Shown here one piece after another: positions 1-5,843 of a stretch of DNA of 6,800 bases. This stretch comes from a bacterium. GTDB taxonomy: Bacteria; JAMORN01. The DNA lies in contig JAMORN010000143.1 in the NCBI GenBank assembly GCA_027063545.1, positions 1 to 6,800 on the forward strand, in the 5' to 3' direction. Below the pieces are notes generated by a model. The model did not search any database, had not been told where the DNA came from, and saw only the letters and a program-made list of their open reading frames with translations. A program made the translations under genes and the position numbers. Each line of letters starts with the position of its first letter. The first letter of the stretch is position 1.

Positions 1-381
1 AATTAAAAATATTGATAAAAGGTTTTGAAAAATTACATCATGGGCTATAAGTTCACTTTTATATTTAGTTTGAGAGAGTAAAAGCACAGCCCCTAATCCT
101 GTTGGAGCCATGGCTATTAAGAAAACTCCGTTTGGTATATTTATAAAAAAGAAATATTTTATTATATATAGTAGAGTTGGAAGGATAAAAAATCTATAAA
201 TAGAGGAAAAAAGTAGGTATTTTATATTCTTTTTTATATTTCTCCCTAAAGGCAAAAGAAGAAAGGATAAAAATAACGAAAATCCAAGAACAATAGGGAT
301 AGTAGATTTAAGATTAAATAATGGAGGAGAAAAATAGCCTAAAATTAAACTAATAGCAATTAAAGAAAAATATAGAACCAT
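1..381 (-). CDS. BART-superfamily transporter (BASS- or AEC-like), partial
   Basis: This is an open reading frame on the minus strand with no stop before the left edge, so its 3' end is missing; 127 codons are visible from the ATG at 379-381. The translation is strongly hydrophobic, with about five membrane segments (roughly residues 2-22, 26-46, 52-78, 80-102 and 108-127) separated by short basic loops such as GRNIKKN. Helix 3 carries YRFFILP and helix 4 carries AMAPTGLGAV. Both resemble positions conserved in auxin efflux carriers (AEC) and bile acid:sodium symporters (BASS), which are related ten-helix secondary transporters. If it is BASS, this is the N-terminal half of a normal protein. 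If it is AEC, it matches only the C-terminal half and the protein lacks its first five helices. The frame stays open upstream to a stop at 478-480, but has no standard start codon there and would run into rtcB. No clear Shine-Dalgarno precedes the ATG. The substrate cannot be told. Confidence 0.7.
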   Translation of the reverse strand, partial: MVLYFSLIAISLILGYFSPPLFNLKSTIPIVLGFSLFLSFLLLPLGRNIKKNIKYLLFSSIYRFFILPTLLYIIKYFFFINIPNGVFLIAMAPTGLGAVLLLSQTKYKSELIAHDVIFQNLLSIFLI

Positions 382-384
382 AGT

Positions 385-413
385 TTTAGAAAATAAATTT
401 TTCTTTTTAAAAT
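385..413 (+). promoter_or_regulatory. candidate sigma-70 promoter for rtcB
   Basis: TTTAGA (385-390) and TAAAAT (408-413) are separated by 17 bases and match 4/6 and 5/6 of the -35 and -10 consensus. Transcription would start near 420, just ahead of the AAAGGAGGA ribosome binding site at 421-429. The gap between the divergent transporter and rtcB is only 53 bases, so any rtcB promoter must lie in or next to it. Chance matches are common in DNA this AT-rich, hence the low confidence. Confidence 0.3.
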
Positions 414-434
414 TACTAAAAAAGGAGGAAATCG

Positions 435-1604
435 ATGAAGATAATAGAGGAATATAATGGAAAAAAACTACCTCATCCTATATACTCATGGGCTGATGAG
501 ATAGAAGAAGAGGCTTTTAACCAAGCTGTAAATATTGTCCGTATGCCTAATTTATACAAACATTTGGCAATAATGCCTGATGTTCATTCAGGATATGGTA
601 TGCCTATAGGGGGTGTTGCTGCTTTTGTGAATGTTATTATTCCCTATGCAGTGGGGGTTGATATAGGTTGTGGTATGATCGCAAGAAGACTCAATATAAA
701 AAAAGAAGATTTACCAAAAGAGATTTTAGGGATGTTTATTAATAGAGTGAAAAAAAAGATACCATTAGGATTTGAACACCACAAAAAACCTAGACACTGG
801 GACAAAATAGATGAATTTGATGATATCTATATATTAAGAATACAGAAAAAAGAGGCGCTTCATCAACTTGGAACCCTTGGAGGAGGAAATCATTTTATTG
901 AAGTAGATTACGACCAAGAGGGTTATGTATGGATTATGATCCATTCAGGTAGCCGTCATGTAGGAAAAGAAACAGCAGATTATTATCATAGACTAGCAGT
1001 GGAGTTTGTTGAAAAGTATTATAAAAAAACATTATCAGATAAGAATTTAAGCTTTTTTTATTTAGATAGTAAAGAAGGACAGGAGTATTTTAAGGCAATG
1101 AATTTATGCCTTGATTTTGCTTATGAGAATAGATATCAACTTATGGAAGATGTGCTTGATATACTTCACACATTTGTCTATTTTGAAATAATTGATGAGG
1201 TTCATATTCATCATAATTTCGCAAGTGTAGAGAGACATTTTGATAGAGAGGTTATAGTGCATAGAAAAGGAGCAGTTTTAGCAGATAAAGGAGTTAGAGG
1301 AATTATTCCAGGATCAATGGGGACAAAATCTTATATTACTAAGGGGAAAGGTAATCCTTTATCTTTTAAGAGTTCTTCTCATGGAGCAGGAAGGGTGATG
1401 AGCCGTCATAAGGCTATGAAAACATTAACTATTCAGGAAGTAGAAGAGGCTATGAAAGGGGTAGTTCATTTGCCGTTTAAGAGTAAAAGACAACTTGATG
1501 AGGCTCCACAGGCTTATAAAGATATCGATGAAGTAATTAAACAGGAAGAGGATTTGATAAATATAGAGTATATATTAAAACCAATGGCAGTAGTAAAGGG
1601 ATAA
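435..1604 (+). CDS. rtcB: RNA-splicing ligase RtcB
   Basis: This is a complete 389-residue RtcB, the GTP- and Mn2+-dependent ligase that joins RNA 2',3'-cyclic phosphate or 3'-phosphate ends to 5'-OH ends through a guanylylated histidine. Family motifs appear in order: MPDVHSGYGMPIGG (47-60), VGVDIGCG (73-80), GTLGGGNHF (146-154), IHSGSRHVGK (169-178), HIHHNFA (257-263), HRKGA (276-280), PGSMGTKSY (292-300) and SSSHGAGR (313-320). By analogy with the Pyrococcus enzyme, the metal ligands are C79, H153, H170 and H260, and H316 is the histidine that carries GMP. None is missing. The length is typical of the short bacterial form; archaeal and E. coli-like enzymes are somewhat longer. The start is fixed by AAAGGAGGA at 421-429, five bases before the ATG. 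The gene stands alone between a divergent transporter and a strong terminator. No archease (an RtcB cofactor) or rtcA is present here, so whether it serves tRNA repair or stress-related RNA repair cannot be told. Confidence 0.96.
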   Translation: MKIIEEYNGKKLPHPIYSWADEIEEEAFNQAVNIVRMPNLYKHLAIMPDVHSGYGMPIGGVAAFVNVIIPYAVGVDIGCGMIARRLNIKKEDLPKEILGMFINRVKKKIPLGFEHHKKPRHWDKIDEFDDIYILRIQKKEALHQLGTLGGGNHFIEVDYDQEGYVWIMIHSGSRHVGKETADYYHRLAVEFVEKYYKKTLSDKNLSFFYLDSKEGQEYFKAMNLCLDFAYENRYQLMEDVLDILHTFVYFEIIDEVHIHHNFASVERHFDREVIVHRKGAVLADKGVRGIIPGSMGTKSYITKGKGNPLSFKSSSHGAGRVMSRHKAMKTLTIQEVEEAMKGVVHLPFKSKRQLDEAPQAYKDIDEVIKQEEDLINIEYILKPMAVVKG

Positions 1605-1647
1605 AATTAATTGTTTATTTTTTAAACAATTAATTTTATATTTTTTT
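1601..1647 (+). terminator. Rho-independent terminator after rtcB
   Basis: A perfect 17-bp inverted repeat (1601-1617 with 1623-1639) encloses a TTTTT loop and is followed, after one A, by seven T residues (1641-1647). The rtcB stop codon TAA (1602-1604) lies inside the left arm. The stem holds a single G-C pair (G1613-C1627), so it relies on length rather than GC content. It separates rtcB from the downstream operon. Confidence 0.85.
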
Positions 1648-1676
1648 AGTAATAATGAAAAAATAGGGAGTTGTTT

Positions 1677-2306
1677 ATGCTTGAACGTTTTAAACCTATA
1701 TATTCTGAGTTTTTAACCCCAATAGCATTAATATTTAAAAAATTAAAAATAAAACCCAATATTATTTCAATATTGGGAGCTTTATTATTAGTAATAGGTT
1801 CAATTTTTATAGTATTTCATAGATATTATACAGCTTTATTTATAATGTTAGTTGGTGGATTATTGGATGGGGTTGATGGTAAAGTCGCAAGAGAAACAAA
1901 GAATGTTACAAAATTTGGAGCATTTTTAGATTCCACAATGGATAGGATAGCTGAGATTTTAATAGGGGTTATTTTATTTGTTTATTTATATAATTTAGAT
2001 ATTAATGAATTACTTAAAGAATTTATTCTATATTTAGCAATATATGATATGGGAGTATTTATGCTTATATCTTATGTAAAAGCTAGAGCAGAGGGATTGG
2101 GAATAGAGTGTAAAGGAGGAATATATCAACGGAGTGAAAGAGGGCTTTTATTAGGTATCTTACTACTATTTAAACAAGTAGGAATAATAGTTTATGTAGT
2201 ATTAAGTGCAATATTAGGTACTTATACTGTATATCAAAGAATAAAAGAGGTATATAATAATTATAAATTTATGATAATTCAAGAAGGAGATGTTAAAGAT
2301 GGTTAG
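1677..2306 (+). CDS. CDP-alcohol phosphatidyltransferase, PI-phosphate synthase-like
   Basis: This 209-residue integral membrane enzyme contains the full CDP-alcohol phosphotransferase signature D-x2-D-G-x2-A-R-x8-G-x3-D-x3-D: D64, D67, G68, A71, R72, G81, D85 and D89. These acidic residues bind two metal ions and the CDP moiety; D89 is the usual catalytic base. Hydrophobic stretches near 31-47, 50-63, 92-106, 113-132, 156-165 and 167-183 fit the family's six helices. YVKARAEGLGI (133-143) followed by GGIYQRSERG (147-156) resembles actinobacterial phosphatidylinositol-phosphate synthase and archaeal archaetidylinositol-phosphate synthase more than glycerol-phosphate PgsA, so inositol-1-phosphate is a likely acceptor. 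This is inferred from motif resemblance only, and phosphatidylglycerophosphate synthase remains possible. The start is ATG 1677, six bases after GGGAG (1666-1670). An in-frame TTG at 1671 directly abuts that site and is less likely. The 3' end overlaps the next gene by 8 nt, which suggests translational coupling. Confidence 0.85.
   Translation: MLERFKPIYSEFLTPIALIFKKLKIKPNIISILGALLLVIGSIFIVFHRYYTALFIMLVGGLLDGVDGKVARETKNVTKFGAFLDSTMDRIAEILIGVILFVYLYNLDINELLKEFILYLAIYDMGVFMLISYVKARAEGLGIECKGGIYQRSERGLLLGILLLFKQVGIIVYVVLSAILGTYTVYQRIKEVYNNYKFMIIQEGDVKDG
1755..1777. repeat. perfect 9-bp inverted repeat inside the phosphatidyltransferase gene
   Basis: CCCAATATT (1755-1763) and AATATTGGG (1769-1777) are exact reverse complements around a five-base ATTTC loop. 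The stretch encodes the conserved PNIISILG of the CDP-alcohol phosphotransferase family, so the symmetry may be a by-product of coding. In mRNA it would form a compact hairpin about 80 nt into the gene. No T-run follows it, so it is not an intrinsic terminator. Confidence 0.5.
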
Positions 2307-2745
2307 AATTTGTGTTATTTGTGGTAATGAACTTATACATGAGGATGAATATACAAATGTATGTTATAGATGTCAGGATAAATTATTGGAGAATTTTCCT
2401 TTAATAGGGGAGATATTAAATTCTTTATTGTTTGAAGTTATAAATGATTTAACTATGGAGGAAAAGGAAAGAAAGCGTAGAACCTTAGCTTTATATAATG
2501 TAGTTAGAATATTTGGAGAGGAACCAGATATTAATATAGAAAATGCCGATGATTTTTTAGATAATGAGGCTGAGATTGTAAATATATTAAATGATATATT
2601 AAGAGAAAATGAGGAAGCAGATATTGAAGGGAAATTAGGAGCTTGGAGAAGCTATGCTTTGATTAATGCGATAAAAGAGGTAGGAGGAGAGCCATATATT
2701 GAATTTATAGATAGTAAATATCATAAATACTTTAAGTTTGATTAA
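2299..2745 (+). CDS. small zinc-ribbon protein of unknown function
   Basis: I do not recognise this 148-residue protein. It begins with a four-cysteine pattern, C5-x2-C8 and C22-x2-C25, typical of a short zinc ribbon or zinc finger, within MVRICVICGNEL and VCYRCQDKL. The remainder (about 30-148) has no further cysteine. It is rich in Glu/Asp and Ile/Leu and looks mostly helical, with acidic stretches near 70-85 and 95-115 and an aromatic, basic C-terminus (SKYHKYFKFD). No signal peptide or membrane segment is seen. The start at 2299 is chosen because AAGGAG (2284-2289) stands nine bases upstream; the in-frame ATG at 2290 would abut that site with no spacing. The gene overlaps the phosphatidyltransferase gene by 8 nt and precedes the RNase HI gene by 8 nt, so it is probably co-expressed with both. 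A nucleic-acid or protein-binding role would fit the ribbon, but nothing in the sequence proves it. Confidence 0.8.
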   Translation: MVRICVICGNELIHEDEYTNVCYRCQDKLLENFPLIGEILNSLLFEVINDLTMEEKERKRRTLALYNVVRIFGEEPDINIENADDFLDNEAEIVNILNDILRENEEADIEGKLGAWRSYALINAIKEVGGEPYIEFIDSKYHKYFKFD

Positions 2746-2753
2746 TTTTTATT

Positions 2754-3206
2754 ATGAAAAAAGTTATAATATATACTGATGGGGGATGCTGGGGTAATCC
2801 TGGTCCTGGTGCATGGGCAGCTCTTTTAGAATATAATGGAATAAAGAAGTTAATCTCAGGATTTGAGAAGGAAACCACTAATAATAGAATGGAGTTAAAG
2901 GCTGTTATAGAAGGATTGAAAGTTTTAAAATATCCTGTAGAGGTTGAAGTTTATACAGATTCAAAATATATATATAATGGTATAAATGAATGGATAAAAA
3001 CATGGATAAAAAATAACTGGAAGACTTCAAATAAAAAAGAGGTAAAAAACAAAGATTTATGGGAAGAATTATTGAAACTGGTAGAAAAACATAAAGTAAA
3101 GTGGTTTTGGGTAAAAGGACATAATAATATAGAAGGTAATGAGATATGTGATAAAGAAGTACAAAAGGTAATAAAGGAAAATATAAAATCAATTAAGGAG
3201 AAATAG
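2754..3206 (+). CDS. rnhA: ribonuclease HI
   Basis: RNase HI cleaves the RNA strand of RNA:DNA hybrids, removing R-loops and primers in the cytoplasm. The 150-residue length is close to that of the 155-residue E. coli enzyme. All active-site residues are present: D9 in YTDGGCWGNPGPGAWA, E47 in TTNNRMELKA, D69 in VYTDSKYIYNGI, H123 in VKGHNNIEGNE and D133 in CDKEV, corresponding to E. coli D10, E48, D70, H124 and D134. The Trp- and Lys-rich segment 80-100 matches the basic protrusion that grips the hybrid. The ATG at 2754 gives the canonical N-terminus, yet the bases before it (TTTTTATT) contain no Shine-Dalgarno sequence. The preceding gene stops only 8 nt upstream, so translation probably depends on coupling or re-initiation. 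The next gene starts 2 nt after the stop. Confidence 0.96.
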   Translation: MKKVIIYTDGGCWGNPGPGAWAALLEYNGIKKLISGFEKETTNNRMELKAVIEGLKVLKYPVEVEVYTDSKYIYNGINEWIKTWIKNNWKTSNKKEVKNKDLWEELLKLVEKHKVKWFWVKGHNNIEGNEICDKEVQKVIKENIKSIKEK

Positions 3207-3208
3207 AG

Positions 3209-3898
3209 ATGTTAGTAAAAGAATCCTTAAGAACAAGAGGAATAATTGTTGAGGTTGGTTTTGTACCTCCTTTAGCAAATTTTTCTAAAAAAACTTTAAT
3301 AGCATTTCAAACATCTGTTGAGGAAATTATAGATATTTCTGAAATAAAAAAAGGTGAAGGTTTTATTTTTATGATAAGTAAAGGTGATGGCTTTGATGGA
3401 GAAATTCAGATTAATTTATCAAGGGAGAAATTATTAATGCATATTCTTTTCCCAAGTGGTGCAATTGTTGAACTAATAGAAATTTTTGATAGTATTATAA
3501 AAATATTAAGAGATATAATTAGGCCCCATATTTTTGCTCCTGTTGTTGTAAACATAAGAAAACAGGTTACCACGCAAGAAAAAGATGCAAATTTATTTTT
3601 TACTGAGAGTTTATTTAAATTTAGCAAAGAAAGAGAAGATATATTAGGAAGACCTATTCAAACTATGGGAATAAAATTGATGATGCCGCCTTTTTTAGGT
3701 TCGTCAAGGGAACAAACAGATGCTATAGAATTAAAAATAGAGACATTAAATGAAGACCCAAGAGATATATATTTAGAAATAAATAGAGTATTTAGTGTTC
3801 CAATACCAAGTGCTAACTTTACCACTGTTAAAGATTTTATTTTATCCACAGAAGATTATTTAAATAATAACGTATTAGATTTTATATCATTTAAGTAG
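3209..3898 (+). CDS. uncharacterised 229-residue protein in flagellar-regulator operon
   Basis: I do not recognise this family. The protein has no signal peptide, membrane helix, cysteine cluster or nucleotide-binding motif. It looks like a soluble alpha/beta protein in two halves. The first (about 9-120) has strand-like RGIIVEVGFVPP, FIFMISKGD and EIQINLS followed by a long helix-like stretch (86-105). The second (about 143-229) has MGIKLMMPPF, AIELKIETL and IYLEINRVFSVPI and ends in a probable helix around 206-225. Beta-rich halves with an N-terminal region matching neither known CheC/FliM nor PilZ motifs are visible. A remote resemblance in layout to the TIGR04255 type of uncharacterised proteins is only an impression. 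The start is well supported by AAGGAG (3195-3200), eight bases before the ATG. It begins 2 nt after rnhA and ends 5 nt before the sigma-54 activator, a spacing that suggests it works with, or at least is translated alongside, that regulator. Confidence 0.8.
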   Translation: MLVKESLRTRGIIVEVGFVPPLANFSKKTLIAFQTSVEEIIDISEIKKGEGFIFMISKGDGFDGEIQINLSREKLLMHILFPSGAIVELIEIFDSIIKILRDIIRPHIFAPVVVNIRKQVTTQEKDANLFFTESLFKFSKEREDILGRPIQTMGIKLMMPPFLGSSREQTDAIELKIETLNEDPRDIYLEINRVFSVPIPSANFTTVKDFILSTEDYLNNNVLDFISFK

Positions 3899-3903
3899 AG
3901 AAA

Positions 3904-5367
3904 ATGAAAGGCCATATTTTAATAATTCAAGAATATAATATTCTAGATAAATCATGGGTAGATGCTTTTAATAAAAATAATTTTAGTTTTGATATTTTTA
4001 ATATATCAGAAGGTTCAACTCATGAGTTAAAGGAACTAAAAGAGCCTGATGTAATTCTTTTAAATATAAACAACTTTTCATCTAAAATAGAAAGTTATAT
4101 TAATTATCTAAAGTTAAACTTTCATGGTATAGAAATAATTGCCATAATTCCAATAGAAAATATAGTAAGGGTTATAGATTTAATACTGAAAAGAGGAATA
4201 TTTTTGTATCTACCTAAACCAGTTGATGTTGAGAATCTTATTTTCGTTATAAAGAAAGCAATTGATGAAAAGAAGAAGACTCAAGAGCTTAAAGAAATGG
4301 AGCTTCAAATTTTCAAAGATACATGGTATACTTCTCCTAAAATGCGAAGGATTTTAAATCTAATATCAAAGTTGGCTATTACAGATGCTACAGTTCTTAT
4401 AACAGGAGAATCAGGTACAGGTAAAGAGGTGACAGCAAAATATATTCATTCATTGAGTCATAGAAGAAACTATCCCTTTGTAGCAGTTAACATAAGTGCA
4501 ATTCCTGAGAATTTAATTGAAAGTGAACTTTTTGGTTATACTAAAGGAGCATTTACTGGGGCAATGAAAGATAAACCGGGTCTTATAGAAGAAGCAAATG
4601 GGGGAACTTTATTTTTAGATGAGATAGGCGATTTACCATTTAATGTACAAGTAAAGTTATTGAGATTTTTACAGGATAAATCTTATAGAAGGGTGGGAGA
4701 CACTAGAGAGAGATATGCAAATGTAAGGATAATAGCAGCAACTAACAGAAACTTACAGGAAGAAATAAAAAAAGGTAATTTTAGAGAAGATTTATTTTTT
4801 AGATTAAATACCTTTCATATAGAGTTGCCTCCATTAAGAGAGAGAAAAGAATGTATAACAAGTTTAGTTAATCAGTTTATTATTAAATATAATTTAATGT
4901 ATAAAAAGAATATTGCTCAAATAGATAAAGAGGCAATGGTGGTATTATTTGAATATGATTATCCGGGAAATATAAGAGAATTGGAACATATAATAGAATA
5001 TGCTGTTGTGATGGATGAAGATGGAGTAATAAAAATAGACGATTTACCGCCTAATATACTAAATTCTAGTAGTAAGAAGGCATTAACTTATTCATCTCTT
5101 AATTCTTTGCCTTATATAAAGGAAAGTGAGGAGAAAGAAAAAGAGGGCTACTTAATAAGAGAAAGTAGTAAAAAAGAAGATAAAAATGATTACAAAATTG
5201 TTAGAAAAGATAAAATGAGATTAAAAACCTTAAAGGAAGTTGAACTAGAATATATAAAAGAAGTATTGGCTGTTTGTAATAATAATCATTCAGAGGCTGC
5301 TAAGATACTAGGGATAAGTAGGGCTACTTTATGGAGAAAATTAAAGGAGTTAGAAGAAAAACAATAA
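3904..5367 (+). CDS. sigma-54-dependent activator with degenerate receiver (FleQ/FlgR-like)
   Basis: This 487-residue enhancer-binding protein opens promoters for sigma-54 RNA polymerase using ATP. The N-terminal domain (1-120) has the receiver fold pattern and keeps the PK105P motif, but residues needed for phosphorylation are replaced: Q9-E10 at the acidic pair, N54 at the phospho-acceptor Asp, and I82 at the switch Thr/Ser. The AAA+ domain (about 140-385) is intact: Walker A GESGTGKE (168-175), the sigma-54-contacting GAFTGA loop (215-220), Walker B TLFLDE (235-240), arginine candidates R294 and R300, and PGNIREL (354-360). A Fis-type helix-turn-helix lies at 443-483 (EAAKILGISRATLWRKL). 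A 55-residue Ser/Lys/Glu-rich linker (386-440) separates it from the ATPase. This layout and the adjacent fliW and csrA suggest a FleQ-like flagellar master regulator controlled by something other than a histidine kinase, perhaps a ligand or partner. The ATG has only a weak ribosome binding site and follows the preceding stop by 5 nt, so translation is probably coupled. Confidence 0.92.
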   Translation: MKGHILIIQEYNILDKSWVDAFNKNNFSFDIFNISEGSTHELKELKEPDVILLNINNFSSKIESYINYLKLNFHGIEIIAIIPIENIVRVIDLILKRGIFLYLPKPVDVENLIFVIKKAIDEKKKTQELKEMELQIFKDTWYTSPKMRRILNLISKLAITDATVLITGESGTGKEVTAKYIHSLSHRRNYPFVAVNISAIPENLIESELFGYTKGAFTGAMKDKPGLIEEANGGTLFLDEIGDLPFNVQVKLLRFLQDKSYRRVGDTRERYANVRIIAATNRNLQEEIKKGNFREDLFFRLNTFHIELPPLRERKECITSLVNQFIIKYNLMYKKNIAQIDKEAMVVLFEYDYPGNIRELEHIIEYAVVMDEDGVIKIDDLPPNILNSSSKKALTYSSLNSLPYIKESEEKEKEGYLIRESSKKEDKNDYKIVRKDKMRLKTLKEVELEYIKEVLAVCNNNHSEAAKILGISRATLWRKLKELEEKQ

Positions 5368-5388
5368 TTAAAAAAAAGGGAGTAAATA

Positions 5389-5823
5389 ATGGAAAAAGAA
5401 AAGAATGAAACTAATAAAGAGACAATAATTTATTTTCCTCAGGGAATACCAGGATTTGAAGAGTATAAAAGATATGTAATATATTTATCAGAGGAATTTT
5501 CTCCATTTAAAATTCTGAAGTCAATTGACAATGATGAGCTAAATGTTAAATTTATAATAGTAGAGACTAATTTAATAAAACCTGATTATAAAATAGAATT
5601 GACAGATTTAGATAGAGAAGACTTAAGATATGAAGATGGGGATGTAGTACAAGATTTTTTTATTGTAACAATAGACCCAAAGAATTACAAAAACTCATAT
5701 ATAAACTTAATGGGACCATTGGTTATTAATTTTACTAAAGAATTAGGAAAACAATTAATAATAGACAGATATATTGAACAGCCGTTATATTATTTTTTAA
5801 AGGAAGAGGAGAATTCTAAATAG
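5389..5823 (+). CDS. fliW: flagellar assembly factor FliW
   Basis: FliW is a small cytoplasmic protein that binds either flagellin or CsrA. When flagellin leaves the cell, free FliW sequesters CsrA non-competitively and lets flagellin mRNA be translated. The 144-residue sequence shows the family pattern: [17 protein letters not shown] (13-29), [10 protein letters not shown] (38-47, where the usual form is PF-x2-LQS), FIIVET (55-60), the PDYKIEL segment (65-71), and [19 protein letters not shown] (106-124), near the usual NLxAPIVIN...GxQ core. The region 72-95 is acidic and relatively variable. The start is set by GGGAG (5378-5382), six bases before the ATG. It follows the sigma-54 activator by 21 nt and precedes csrA by 20 nt, the fliW-csrA order seen in many flagellated bacteria, which supports the assignment independently of sequence. 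Confidence 0.95.
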   Translation: MEKEKNETNKETIIYFPQGIPGFEEYKRYVIYLSEEFSPFKILKSIDNDELNVKFIIVETNLIKPDYKIELTDLDREDLRYEDGDVVQDFFIVTIDPKNYKNSYINLMGPLVINFTKELGKQLIIDRYIEQPLYYFLKEEENSK

Positions 5824-5826
5824 TAA

Positions 5827-5840
5827 TTTCATGGAGGAAA
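5827..5840 (+). promoter_or_regulatory. possible CsrA-binding hairpin over the csrA ribosome binding site
   Basis: TTTC (5827-5830) can pair with GAAA (5837-5840), leaving the hexaloop ATGGAG. This places an A-N-GGA sequence in a hexaloop, the geometry CsrA prefers, on top of the GGAGG ribosome binding site (5833-5837) and four bases before the csrA start zone (ATG 5844). It would fit autorepression of csrA. The stem is only 4 bp with a single G-C pair, and GGA is part of every strong Shine-Dalgarno sequence, so chance is a real alternative. Confidence 0.3.
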
Positions 5841-5843
5841 AAG

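Noticed and set aside
564-577. Sigma-54 promoter-like TGGCA...TGC near 565
   Set aside because: The GG to GC spacing is too short for a -24/-12 promoter and it lies inside the rtcB coding region. I found no convincing sigma-54 site in the few intergenic bases.
1671-1676. TTG start for the phosphatidyltransferase, two codons upstream of the ATG
   Set aside because: It directly abuts the GGGAG site with no spacing, whereas ATG 1677 has six bases of spacing.
1640-1676. Promoter for the operon between the terminator and the phosphatidyltransferase
   Set aside because: AATAAT (1651-1656) could be a -10 box, but no -35 sequence stands at a suitable distance; a promoter is expected here, yet none can be supported.
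2290-2298. ATG start for the zinc-ribbon protein at 2290
   Set aside because: It directly follows AAGGAG with no spacer; ATG 2299 has a workable nine-base spacer.
2905-3192. Minus-strand open frame of 95 codons inside rnhA
   Set aside because: It is the antisense shadow of a gene with all RNase HI motifs; its Leu/Tyr-rich translation is what AT-rich complement strands give, and it has no ribosome binding site of note.
3406-3849. Two minus-strand open frames (3406-3627 and 3658-3849) inside the 229-residue gene
   Set aside because: Both are antisense to a plus-strand gene with a strong ribosome binding site and operon-like spacing; neither shows a recognisable domain.
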